From: Gammaproteobacteria bacterium
Lineage (GTDB): Bacteria; Pseudomonadota; Gammaproteobacteria; Steroidobacterales; Woeseiaceae
Direction of reading: 5' to 3'
Assembly (NCBI GenBank): GCA_009937615.1
Contig: JAACFB010000004.1
Coordinates: forward strand, 53,347-117,346
Length of the DNA: 64,000 nt
The position numbers and the translations under genes were made by a program. The notes beneath the pieces are model-generated. The model was given only the letters and a program-made list of their open reading frames with translations, searched no databases and was not told the DNA's origin. This document shows, one piece after another, positions 25,550 to 34,190 of the stretch. Position 1 is the stretch's first letter. Every line of letters starts with the position of its first letter.

Positions 25550-27163
25550 ATGAAACCCCGCACGCTACGTATCGGCTACCGCTATCGCGCCAGGCGGCTC
25601 GCGCCGGAGTACGACGCGATCGTCATCGGCTCCGGAATGGGCGGCTTGACGACCGCCGCGCTTCTCTCAGAATTCGGTTTCAGGGTCTGCGTGCTCGAGC
25701 AGCATTATACGGCTGGCGGGTACACGCATTCCTATGAGCGTGGCGGTTATGAATGGGACGTCGGCGTGCACTACATTGGTGATGTCGGTACCCGGACCCG
25801 GACCCGGAAAATGTTCGATTTCCTGTCGGAAGGCAGGCTGAAGTGGGCGCCGATGGACGCCGAGTACGATCGGTTTTACGTTGGCGACAAGGTCTTCAAT
25901 GCGGTCGCGGGCAAGCAGGCATTTCGGGATAACCTTGTGCGGCAGTTCCCAGGCGAGGAGCAGGCGATCGACCGGTACCTCGAGTTGCTCTCGGAAATGG
26001 GTGCCGCGATGTCCGCCTACGCCATGGACAAGGTGCTCAAGCCCTGGCAGCGAACGCTAGCCGCACCCTTTATGAGCTGGCGTAAACCGAAAAACCTGTT
26101 TCGCAACACCTATACGGTGCTTAGCGAGCTAACCGACAACCAGGACCTGATCGCGACAATCTGCGGCCAGTGGGGGGATATGGGCCTGCCGCCAAAGCAA
26201 TCCGCGTTCATGGTGCACGCGATGATTGCGCGGCATTATCTTTATGGCGGCTTTTACCCGGTCGGCGGCAGCTGGCGTATTGCCGAGAGCATAATTCCGA
26301 GAATTCAAAAAGCCGGTGGGGAGGTTTTTACGTATGCGGGCGTGCAGAAAATCCTCGTGGAGGAGGGCAAGGTAACGGGTGTCGAGATGGCAGACGGTCA
26401 TCGCATCGAGTGTGCGTGCGTTATCTCCTCGGCAGGCGTTGAAAACACGTTCGAGCGCCTGTTGCCGAAAGAGGCCGTCACGGCGACGGGCTATGAGCGC
26501 CAGTTGGGGACCGTCCACCCAAGCATGGCGCATCTCGGCGTCTACGTAGGGCTCAAGCATACGGCCGAAGAGCTGGATCTGCCGAAAACCAATTTCTGGA
26601 TTTATCCGCACAACGACTACGACGCAGCCGTCGATGAATTTCTCGCGGACGCTGACGCGCCGTTTCCGGTGGTCTATATCTCGTTTCCATCCGCGAAGGA
26701 TCCGGACTACGAAAAGCGGCATCCGGGCACTGCCACGGTCGAGATTGTCGCGCCGGCGCCGTACGCCTGGTTCGAGCAATGGACCGACACGACCTGGGGG
26801 AAACGCGGCGACGATTACGAAGCATTCAAGGCGGAACTCGGTGAACGGCTGATGCAGTACCTGTACGACAAGCTGCCGCAGCTGAAGGGCAAAGTCGATT
26901 ATTACGAGGTATCGACCCCGCAATCGACGAACTGGTTCTCGGGCTACCGGCACGGAGAGCTCTATGGGCTGGACCATACGGCCCAGCGATTGCGGCAGGA
27001 CTGGCTCGGCCCGCGCACCCGCATCCCCGGCCTCTGGCTGACCGGGCAGGATGTGCTGACCTGCGGTGTCACCGGGGCTATGATGGCCGGAATGCTGACG
27101 ACGATGGCGATCGTCGGCGTACGCCGGATGGCGCCACTGTTGAAGCGAATTTATTCAAACTAA
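25550..27163 (+). CDS. RetSat/CrtI-like FAD-dependent oxidoreductase
   Basis: 537 residues. The FAD-binding GSGMGG is at 27-32, in YDAIVIGSGMGGLTTAALLS, followed by CVLEQHYTAGGYTHSYERGGYEWDVGVHYIG, the typical start of the phytoene desaturase/carotene isomerase/all-trans-retinol saturase group. The C-terminal FAD motif is in GLWLTGQDVLTCGVTGAMMAG. Length and order match all-trans-retinol 13,14-reductase-like proteins. Their bacterial substrates are mostly unknown (polyenes or carotenoids); no carotenoid genes are nearby. No gene follows within 120 bp. Confidence 0.88.
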   Translation: MKPRTLRIGYRYRARRLAPEYDAIVIGSGMGGLTTAALLSEFGFRVCVLEQHYTAGGYTHSYERGGYEWDVGVHYIGDVGTRTRTRKMFDFLSEGRLKWAPMDAEYDRFYVGDKVFNAVAGKQAFRDNLVRQFPGEEQAIDRYLELLSEMGAAMSAYAMDKVLKPWQRTLAAPFMSWRKPKNLFRNTYTVLSELTDNQDLIATICGQWGDMGLPPKQSAFMVHAMIARHYLYGGFYPVGGSWRIAESIIPRIQKAGGEVFTYAGVQKILVEEGKVTGVEMADGHRIECACVISSAGVENTFERLLPKEAVTATGYERQLGTVHPSMAHLGVYVGLKHTAEELDLPKTNFWIYPHNDYDAAVDEFLADADAPFPVVYISFPSAKDPDYEKRHPGTATVEIVAPAPYAWFEQWTDTTWGKRGDDYEAFKAELGERLMQYLYDKLPQLKGKVDYYEVSTPQSTNWFSGYRHGELYGLDHTAQRLRQDWLGPRTRIPGLWLTGQDVLTCGVTGAMMAGMLTTMAIVGVRRMAPLLKRIYSN

Positions 27164-27289
27164 TTAAATATATAAATCATATATTTAGAGTGTTAAATTA
27201 GAAAAAATATAGATAAAGTTCGGCAACAATTATCGGCATTATGGAAGCTTTGCCCCGTTGCCGGGCGTAATGGAGGAATAATTTAAGGC
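27164..27289 (+). promoter_or_regulatory. AT-rich promoter region of the AAA-FHA gene
   Basis: The ~60 bp after 27160 are strikingly AT-rich for this window, with TATATAAATC and AAAAATATAGAT stretches. They sit between a complete gene and the AAA-FHA gene. The region probably contains its promoter and may be bound by a nucleoid protein such as H-NS or IHF. A GGAGGA ribosome site lies near 27272, rather far (about 14 nt) from the ATG at 27290. Confidence 0.5.
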
Positions 27290-28570
27290 ATGAACGCCGG
27301 TGATCACATTTCTGCCGTGCCGAAGCATGCGTCGCTGGCCGAACGGGCCTTCGGCGAGGGTGCCGAAAGACTGGTCACGGTCAACTACCCGGCACACGAG
27401 GACGCGCTGCGGTTCTTGTCCTCGGCGTTACGGCAGCCGAACGGCGTCGGCTTACTCTACGGGCCCAGCGGCTCGGGCAAGACTACGATCGCGCGGGAGC
27501 TGGTTGGCCAGGTGTCCCGTGATGCTGCTGTCGCCCTGGTCGATGGGGCGCAACTCAAGCCGCGCAGATTGCTGACGAGCATGCTGCTGCAGTATGGACT
27601 TGAATCCCACGCGGAACCCGATGATGAACTGTTGCGGATGATCGAGGACTTCGCATGCCAGCAGGTCTGTAGCTACAAACCACCGGTGCTGGTCGTCGAC
27701 AACGTCGAGCAGATGTTTCCGAAAACACTGCGTGTGCTGAACGCACTCGCGGCACTCGACGAGCAGGGGCAGTTCGCGCTGCGCATTGTTCTGACCGGTC
27801 ACGAGGGCCTGAATTCGCTGGCCGGTTCCGATGGCCTCGCGGATATCGCCCGGCGCAATCCTGGCACGCACCTGATCGGACCATTGTCCGCGAACGAAAC
27901 ACTGACCTATCTGCATGCGCGGCTGCGGGCGGCCGGCAGCGATCATGCCGATACGGTTTTTCCGCCCGATGTGTGCGAGCGCCTGCGCGCACAGTCAAAC
28001 GGCTGGCCGGGTCAGTTGAACCATTTTGCGCTCGAGGCCATGGAGCGCGCAGCCGACTTTCCGCTCAACGTCGTCGACACCTACTCGCCCCAGGACTTCG
28101 AGAAACGGGCCGGCGCGGAGATCCTGGCGCTGCGCGCGGCTGGCGATAGCCCGGCGCCGCGCGTTGTCATCAGCCGCGACGGCGAAACGGTGTCGGAGTA
28201 TACGCTCCAGGGCAACAAGGTCCTGATCGGCCGCTCCGACTTCGCCGACATCGTTATTGAGGACGAGTTCGTCAGCAAGCTGCATGCGGCACTGATGCTG
28301 TTTGACGAAGCGCTGCTGCTGATCGACCTGAACAGCGCAAACGGTACGACGGTCAATGCGGTCAAGACCCATAAATCGATTCTCCAGGACAACGACGTCA
28401 TCTCGCTCGGCCGTTACCGGCTGACGGTCCAGAACGCGCCGGCAATCGGCGAGGAGATGGCGGAGTACCTGAACGAGCCGGGTACGCTGCGCATGCGAAA
28501 GCTCATGGACCTGCGTCGCCAGCACGCACGGAAGGCGGTGGCCGCGGCGAAACGGGACAAGCAGGACTGA
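27290..28570 (+). CDS. AAA ATPase (ExeA/GspA-like) fused to an FHA domain
   Basis: 426 residues. Residues ~30-260 form an ExeA-type AAA ATPase with Walker A GPSGSGKT (58-65), Walker B VLVVD (133-137) and a C-terminal lid with SNGWPGQLNHFALEAM. Residues ~308-382 form a forkhead-associated domain with all its phosphothreonine-binding marks: Gly314-Arg315, Ser329, His332 and Asn351-Gly352. The last 50 residues are basic. FHA domains read phosphothreonine, so the ATPase is probably steered by a Ser/Thr kinase. No kinase or secretion genes are adjacent. Confidence 0.9.
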   Translation: MNAGDHISAVPKHASLAERAFGEGAERLVTVNYPAHEDALRFLSSALRQPNGVGLLYGPSGSGKTTIARELVGQVSRDAAVALVDGAQLKPRRLLTSMLLQYGLESHAEPDDELLRMIEDFACQQVCSYKPPVLVVDNVEQMFPKTLRVLNALAALDEQGQFALRIVLTGHEGLNSLAGSDGLADIARRNPGTHLIGPLSANETLTYLHARLRAAGSDHADTVFPPDVCERLRAQSNGWPGQLNHFALEAMERAADFPLNVVDTYSPQDFEKRAGAEILALRAAGDSPAPRVVISRDGETVSEYTLQGNKVLIGRSDFADIVIEDEFVSKLHAALMLFDEALLLIDLNSANGTTVNAVKTHKSILQDNDVISLGRYRLTVQNAPAIGEEMAEYLNEPGTLRMRKLMDLRRQHARKAVAAAKRDKQD

Positions 28571-28664
28571 GAAAGTAGCGGCCATTGCGGCCAATAAGTA
28601 CATCTGCTCATTGAATCTCTGAAGCTGAATCTCCACCCAAACAAAGAGTGTTGGGAGATTCGAT

Positions 28665-29066
28665 ATGATGAAACAAATGATGCATAGCTGTTGCGGGCCA
28701 GACGGCAAGCCGGACTTCGACAAGATGGCGGCGTTCGTCGAGCAGCAGGACCGCTCAAGCGTGTTCGACGTCATTGGCTGGGCGCTGTTTTTTATCTGGG
28801 TCGGTTTCGCCTGGCTGATGGGAATTGGATTGGGTTACGGCCTGCTCGGCGTCGGCCTGTTGACACTGGGCATGCAGGGTGCCCGGTACCTGTATCGCGT
28901 CAGGGTCGAGGGCTTCTGGATCATTGTCGGCCTCGCATTCGTGGTCGGCGGCTTCTGGGAAGCCTGGAATGTTGCAATACCATTGGCGCCGATTGTGCTG
29001 ATCGCCCTGGGTATTGGCCTGTTACTTTGGCGCGTTTTCCGTAGTGGAAAAGCTCCGGCCGATTAG
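28665..29066 (+). CDS. Small membrane protein of unknown function
   Basis: 133 residues. A short soluble N-terminus with a Cys pair (HSCCGPDGKPDFDKM) precedes about four hydrophobic segments (VFDVIGWALFFIWVGFAWLM, GYGLLGVGLLTLGMQ, FWIIVGLAFVVGGF, IPLAPIVLIALGIGLLLW) and a short basic tail. GGGAG lies 7 nt before the ATG at 28665. The CCG motif near the start could bind a metal, but this is only a guess. No family recognised; inner membrane likely. Confidence 0.75.
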   Translation: MMKQMMHSCCGPDGKPDFDKMAAFVEQQDRSSVFDVIGWALFFIWVGFAWLMGIGLGYGLLGVGLLTLGMQGARYLYRVRVEGFWIIVGLAFVVGGFWEAWNVAIPLAPIVLIALGIGLLLWRVFRSGKAPAD

Positions 29067-29095
29067 TTGAACCGCCGCGTAATTGCTTGTCGTTA

Positions 29096-30991
29096 TCAAG
29101 TCGTGGCGTAGCCGAGAGCTACCAGCGACTGCCGAATTTCGGCAAGAACATCCGCATCCTCTATCGTGGCGGGTACGCTGTACGGTTCGCCGTCGGCTAT
29201 TTTGCGCATCGTGCCGCGCAGTATTTTCCCCGAGCGCGTTTTCGGCAGGCGGGCAACGACCGAGGCCTGTTTGAAGGCTGCGACCGGACCGATACGTTCG
29301 CGAACGAGGCGGACGACCTCTGCGACAGTATCGTCGTGATTTTGCCCGGCGCCGGCCTTGAGAACGAGCAGTCCGACCGGCAGTTGGCCCTTCAATTCGT
29401 CAGCAACACCAAACACGGCACATTCGGCTACGTCCGGATGAGACGCGAGTACCTCTTCGATTGCGCCCGTGGAGAGACGGTGGCCCGCCACGTTGATGAT
29501 GTCATCGGTGCGGGACATGATGTAGATGTAGCCATCGGCGTCAATATAACCGGCATCGCCGGTCTCGTAGTAGCCCGGAAAGCGATTGAGATAGGCGTCA
29601 TAAAAGCGCTGCCTCGCGTTCCACAATTCCGGAAGCGCGCCGGGCGGCAAAGGCAATTTGCAGGCGATCGCGCCCACCTGGCCAGGCTCTAACGGTCGGC
29701 CATCGTCATCCAGCGCCAACACATCCCAGCCTGGCGCAGCGCAGGATACGGAGCCCGCTTTGACGGGTAACGCTTCTATGCCAATGCAGCTGGCTGCAAT
29801 CGGCCAGCCCGTCTCGGTCTGCCACCAATGATCGATAACGGGAATACCGAGCTTGTCCTCGGCCCAGTGCAGCGTGTCCGGATCGCAGCGTTCGCCGGCC
29901 AGAAACAGCGTGCGCAGCGGGGACAGGTCGTAGCTGCCAAGCAGCGCGCCGTCCGGGTCCTGCTGGCGGATTGCACGGAACGCGGTTGGTGCCGTAAACA
30001 GGCAGGCTACCTTGTGTTCGGCGGCAACGCGCCAGAATGCGCCCGCATCCGGCGTGCCGACAGGTTTGCCTTCGTAAAGAATCGTCGTATTGCCGTGCAG
30101 CAGTGGCGCGTAAATGATGTAGGAGTGGCCGACAACCCAGCCGATGTCGGAGGCGGCCCAGTAGACTTCGCCAGGGTCGACACCGTAAATGTTTCGCATT
30201 GACCAGTGCAGGGCGACCGCGTGACCGCCGTTGTCGCGGACGATGCCTTTCGGCTGACCCGTCGTGCCGGAGGTATACAGGATGTAAAGCGGATCGGTGG
30301 CGTTGACGATGACGCAGTCGTGTGGTTGGGCTGCGCCGACCGCGTCGCGCCAGTCGGTGTCACGGCCTGCCAGAAGCTTGGCCTCCGCCTGCGGCCGCTG
30401 CAGGATGATGCAGGTGTCGGGCTTGTGGCTTGCCAGCTCGATGGCGTGATCGAGCAGCGGCTTGTAAGGCACGAGGCGGTTGGGCTCGATGCCGCAGGAC
30501 GCCGAGACGATTGCTTTCGGTTTTGCGTCATCAATCCGTGTCGCCAGCTCATTGGCCGCGAAGCCACCGAAGACAACCGAGTGCACGGCGCCGATTCGCG
30601 CACAGGCCAATACCGCCACGATCGCCTCGGGCACCATCGGCATATAGACGATCACGCGGTCCCCTCGCGTCACGCCTTTGGCCGCAAGGGCGCCGGCAAA
30701 CAAGGCCGTATGTTCGAGGAGTTCGCGGTAGCTGAGGGTACATTGACTGCCCGTCAGCGGGCTGTCGTGGATAACGGCGGCCTGTGCGCCACGGCCCGCC
30801 TCGACGTGCCGATCGAGCGCGTTGTAGCAGCTGTTCAGCTGGCCGCCGGCAAACCAGCGATAAAACGGCGGTTCGCTGTCGTCGAGTACCGTATCCCAGC
30901 GCCTGTCCCAATGCAGCGCCTCGGCGGCTTCGGCCCAGAATGCCTGCGCCTGCTCTAGTGACCTGTCGTGTAACTCCCGGTATGCGCCCAT
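29096..30991 (-). CDS. prpE: Propionyl-CoA synthetase-like acyl-CoA ligase
   Basis: 631 residues of the acyl-adenylate-forming superfamily. The P-loop block reads YTSGTTGQPKG and is followed by IVRDNGGHAVAL, which is typical of propionate-CoA ligases; then come WAASDIGWVVGHSYI, the A5 block WQTETGWP, YETGDAGYIDADGY, and the C-terminal catalytic Lys in RLPKTRSGKILRG. It activates propionate (possibly also acetate or other short acids) to CoA thioesters via an adenylate. No 2-methylcitrate-cycle genes are next to it, so it may serve general short-chain acid salvage. Confidence 0.9.
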   Translation of the reverse strand: MGAYRELHDRSLEQAQAFWAEAAEALHWDRRWDTVLDDSEPPFYRWFAGGQLNSCYNALDRHVEAGRGAQAAVIHDSPLTGSQCTLSYRELLEHTALFAGALAAKGVTRGDRVIVYMPMVPEAIVAVLACARIGAVHSVVFGGFAANELATRIDDAKPKAIVSASCGIEPNRLVPYKPLLDHAIELASHKPDTCIILQRPQAEAKLLAGRDTDWRDAVGAAQPHDCVIVNATDPLYILYTSGTTGQPKGIVRDNGGHAVALHWSMRNIYGVDPGEVYWAASDIGWVVGHSYIIYAPLLHGNTTILYEGKPVGTPDAGAFWRVAAEHKVACLFTAPTAFRAIRQQDPDGALLGSYDLSPLRTLFLAGERCDPDTLHWAEDKLGIPVIDHWWQTETGWPIAASCIGIEALPVKAGSVSCAAPGWDVLALDDDGRPLEPGQVGAIACKLPLPPGALPELWNARQRFYDAYLNRFPGYYETGDAGYIDADGYIYIMSRTDDIINVAGHRLSTGAIEEVLASHPDVAECAVFGVADELKGQLPVGLLVLKAGAGQNHDDTVAEVVRLVRERIGPVAAFKQASVVARLPKTRSGKILRGTMRKIADGEPYSVPATIEDADVLAEIRQSLVALGYATT

Positions 30992-31242
30992 GCATCGTCC
31001 GCCGTCGTGTTGATTGAGATCCGGAGGCAGTTTACCGAAAAAAGAAGACAGGTCGATTTTCTACAAGATAGCCGGAGAAAAGGCGCCGGCTTCATCTATT
31101 CGCAAGAAAGGGAACGGGTGCCATTTTCGCGCAGGCCGCAGGGAAACTCTGCTGCGGGTTCCACGTATTGCGCAGACGAGGTCCGATTGACGAATATGGA
31201 TCGGAGTGGAAAAACGCGAGATCGCGTCAGGATGTCGTCATC

Positions 31243-31917
31243 ATGAAAACGCGAACACTACTTTTGTTGGCCTTCGCTCTCCTTATCCCGTCGCAGGTGG
31301 CCTTGTCTGCCGATAACGCGCTCACTCGCTTTGCGGGATCGGACTCCGGGCGCACGCCTGTGTTTGAAATGGAAGGGCCGTGGCTGCTCGACTGGAGTAC
31401 CCGCAACAAGACAGCGTTGCCGACCAATTTCGAAATGCGTCTCTATACCGACTCCGGCAACGACTTTGTTGGCACGGTCGCGCAGCTCGAAGGCGTCGGC
31501 CGGGGCCTCAAACTGTTCGAGGATACGGGTAGCCTGCAAATCGAGGTCGTTTCGGAAAACCTGGTCTGGGAACTGTTGATCAGGCCGATCGACGAATCTG
31601 CCGCCGGCCGGATGAAACGGGCCAGTACGGGCGAGGCAACGCTCGAGGATGCCGCAGTCGCAGCGATGCGGCGTGTCGAAGAAGGGAGCTTTAGTTCGTG
31701 GCGCCCGGTTGACGACCGAACTTTGCTGTTGTTTGCAGCGGACGAGACGAGCGGGTTCCGAGTGACGTTCGCCGAGCGATGCACGGGCCTGTCAGATGTG
31801 ACCGCGTTGTCGTTTGTCACGGCTTCCGGTTCCGGGCTGGATCAATACGACTCTATCTTGCTGGATGACGGCACACGTTGTTATTTCGAACGCGTGATGC
31901 CAACGCTCTTCGACTAG
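31243..31917 (+). CDS. Exported protein of unknown function
   Basis: 224 residues from the ATG at 31243, with signal peptide TLLLLAFALLIPSQVALSA. The mature protein is acidic with beta-rich segments (FEMEGPWLLDWSTR, NFEMRLYTDSGNDFVGTVAQLEG) and two Cys near the C-terminus (AERCTGLSDV and GTRCYFERVMP). The last part resembles DUF6491-type periplasmic proteins, but the match is only by eye. It ends 10 bp before the convergent rtcB gene, so no separate terminator fits between them. Confidence 0.72.
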   Translation: MKTRTLLLLAFALLIPSQVALSADNALTRFAGSDSGRTPVFEMEGPWLLDWSTRNKTALPTNFEMRLYTDSGNDFVGTVAQLEGVGRGLKLFEDTGSLQIEVVSENLVWELLIRPIDESAAGRMKRASTGEATLEDAAVAAMRRVEEGSFSSWRPVDDRTLLLFAADETSGFRVTFAERCTGLSDVTALSFVTASGSGLDQYDSILLDDGTRCYFERVMPTLFD

Positions 31918-31927
31918 CGAGAAGTGT

Positions 31928-33358
31928 TTAGCCTTTAATGCAGATCAGCGGCTCCAGGCGCGCGACCTTGTTCGCGAGACCTGCGCGATCGGCAATTTCA
32001 ACGACCTTGTCCACATCCTTGTACGCGAGAGGCGCCTCCTCGGCGACTCCGCGGTTCGATGGGCTGCGGATGACGATGCCGCGGGAGGCCAGCTCGTCGA
32101 TGACCTGGCGGCCTCCGTACTGGCGGCGTGCCTGGCGCCGGCTCATGGCCCGGCCCGCTCCGTGACAGGCTGAACTCAACGACGCGGATTCGCCGGCGGT
32201 GGTGCCGGCGAGTACGTAGGAAGCAGTGCCCATCGAGCCGCCTATCAAAACAGGCTGGCCCGCGCTGCGCAGCGTGTCGTCGAGGTCCGGATTACCGGGG
32301 CCGAAGGCTCGCGTCGCGCCTTTTCGATGCACGTGCAGCTCGCGTTGCAAGCCGTCCACAACGTGCGTCTCAACCTTGCAGATATTGTGGGAAACGTCGT
32401 AGAGCAGCTCCAGCTTTGCGTGTGGCAGCAGCTCAGCGACAAGTTCGCGGGTCAGGTGAGTGAGTATCTGTCGGTTTGCCAACGCGCAGTTCATGCCCGC
32501 GCGCATTGCGCCGAGGTAGCGCCGACCCAGTTCGGAGTCGATCGGTGCGCAAGCAAGCTCGCGGTCGGGGAGATCGAGCCCGAAATCAGGAGCCGAGATA
32601 ACCATCTCGCGAAGGTAGTCAGTGCCGATCTGATGTCCCAGGCCTCGCGACCCACAATGAATGCTGATGACAATATCGTTTTCAGAGAGCGCAAATCGGG
32701 CAGCGATCTTCGGCGCATAGATCTCGGCGACGCGCTGCACCTCCAGGTAGTGATTACCCGAACCGAGTGTTCCCATTTCCTTGCGTTGACGACGCTTGGC
32801 CTGGTTCGACACGTTCGCCGGTTCGGCGCCCGCGATGCAGCCGCGTTCTTCGGTTCGTTCGAGGTCCGCGAGTTTTCCGTAACCCTGCTGTACGGCCCAG
32901 CGCGCGCCCCCGGCGAGCATTGCGTCCATCTCTCGGTCATTGAGCCGGATTGAACCCTGGCTGCCGACCCCGGCCGGGACTCCCGCGAACAGCAGATCGG
33001 CGAGGTCGTTTTGTACCGCTGCGATGTCGGCCGGAGTCAGGCCTGTGTGCAGCGTGCGCACGCCACAGGAAATGTCGAAACCGACGCCGCCGGCCGACAC
33101 GACGCCGCCGGCATTCGCATCGAAAGCGGCCACGCCGCCGATCGGAAAGCCGTAGCCCCAGTGAGCGTCGGGCATGGCGTAGACAGGCCCCGCCAGTCCC
33201 GGCAACAGGGTGACATTGCGCAGTTGGGTGTAGACCTTGTCGTCCATCTGCAGGATTTGTTCACGGTCGCCGAACAGGATGCCGGGCACGTGCATCGCGT
33301 TATCCGCGGGAATGCGCCAGCGATATTCACTGAGCTGTTCGAGTTGATTCAGGTCCAT
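31928..33358 (-). CDS. rtcB: RNA-splicing ligase RtcB
   Basis: 476 residues. RtcB joins 2',3'-cyclic-phosphate (or 3'-phosphate) RNA ends to 5'-OH ends using GTP and Mn2+. The metal-binding and catalytic marks are visible: MPDAHWGYGFPIGGVAAF, GGVGFDISCGVR with the essential Cys, LGSGNHYLEV, IHCGSRGLGH and the guanylylated His in SSACHGAGRAMSR. The length is normal for the long bacterial form. It starts 4 bp after the archease stop, so the two form an operon. Confidence 0.97.
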   Translation of the reverse strand: MDLNQLEQLSEYRWRIPADNAMHVPGILFGDREQILQMDDKVYTQLRNVTLLPGLAGPVYAMPDAHWGYGFPIGGVAAFDANAGGVVSAGGVGFDISCGVRTLHTGLTPADIAAVQNDLADLLFAGVPAGVGSQGSIRLNDREMDAMLAGGARWAVQQGYGKLADLERTEERGCIAGAEPANVSNQAKRRQRKEMGTLGSGNHYLEVQRVAEIYAPKIAARFALSENDIVISIHCGSRGLGHQIGTDYLREMVISAPDFGLDLPDRELACAPIDSELGRRYLGAMRAGMNCALANRQILTHLTRELVAELLPHAKLELLYDVSHNICKVETHVVDGLQRELHVHRKGATRAFGPGNPDLDDTLRSAGQPVLIGGSMGTASYVLAGTTAGESASLSSACHGAGRAMSRRQARRQYGGRQVIDELASRGIVIRSPSNRGVAEEAPLAYKDVDKVVEIADRAGLANKVARLEPLICIKG

Positions 33359-33361
33359 ACG

Positions 33362-33784
33362 TTACACATCCACGACGCATTGCCCGTGCCAGAGTCCCTG
33401 ACTATCCTGCTGCACCGAGAGCGCCGTATAGGTTGCGCCTTTGACCTCGACGGCCGGCTGGTGCCTGAGCCGGTCGACGGCTTCACCCGTGACAAAGCCC
33501 GTGAGCGTCTGTCCTTCGAGCTCGACGCGCCAGCTGCCGAAGATCATGCCGCGCGTCGCCATCTCGTAGATCAGCGCATTGAGCCAGTCTACGAGCAGCA
33601 GCGCGTTATCGGGTGCATTGCACCGCACGGTAATGGTTTCCGCGCGCTGCACGGCACCGGGCTCGGTAATGATCGCGGTCAGGGCTTCACCCATGGCTTC
33701 GAACATGCCTTCACGCGTTGCAGCGACGGCACGCAGACCAATGTCGGCATCGTGCTCGAAGTGTTCCCAACGCCCATGTTCCAT
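33362..33784 (-). CDS. Archease, RtcB-activating protein
   Basis: 140 residues with the archease start EHFEHDADIGLRAVA, in which the Asp and His ligands bind the metal, plus LLLVDWLNALIYE and a C-terminal strand ending GQCVVDV. Archease speeds up guanylylation and turnover of RtcB. The gene directly precedes rtcB on the same strand with only 3 bp between stop and start, which supports both calls. It is divergent from the dodecin gene, so an RNA-repair promoter should lie in 33785-33900. Confidence 0.95.
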   Translation of the reverse strand: MEHGRWEHFEHDADIGLRAVAATREGMFEAMGEALTAIITEPGAVQRAETITVRCNAPDNALLLVDWLNALIYEMATRGMIFGSWRVELEGQTLTGFVTGEAVDRLRHQPAVEVKGATYTALSVQQDSQGLWHGQCVVDV

Positions 33785-33914
33785 AGCTCTTTTTAATTTG
33801 AACCTGGCGCGCTTGTTTGTCTATACGAGCAATCGCCTAGGCGCTTCCCCGTATCGCTGCAGACGCGCCCCTCTGTTAGCGTTAATGCTCCGAAAAATTC
33901 GGAGGAGCGAGGCA

Positions 33915-34118
33915 ATGTCAGTTGCACGAGTTACAGAAATCACGGCCGCATCGCCCGACAGTTTCGACGAAGCGATCAAAACGGGTATCGCTAGAGCCGT
34001 TCAAACCCTCAAGAACGTCAAGGGCGCCTGGATCCAGGACCAGGAGGTCGTCGTCGACGGCGATCGGGTCAGCGAGTACCGGGTACATATGAAAGTGACC
34101 TTCATCCTGACGGATTGA
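33915..34118 (+). CDS. Dodecin family flavin-binding protein
   Basis: 67 residues, the normal dodecin length. The sequence VARVTEITAASPDSFDEAIKT and VKGAWIQDQEVVVDG matches the beta-alpha-beta-beta dodecin fold, with the Trp that stacks on bound flavin (GAWI) present. Dodecins form 12-mers that store or quench flavin or CoA. The start at 33915 is fixed by a strong GGAGGA-G-GAGG-like site just upstream; the longer open frame is antisense to archease. Confidence 0.93.
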   Translation: MSVARVTEITAASPDSFDEAIKTGIARAVQTLKNVKGAWIQDQEVVVDGDRVSEYRVHMKVTFILTD

Positions 34119-34190
34119 AACTTTCCGCACGTCTTCTGATGACAGCGCGCGGGCAGCCGTGTGCTATCGGCGAGTCTTGTCCGGTGTTGT

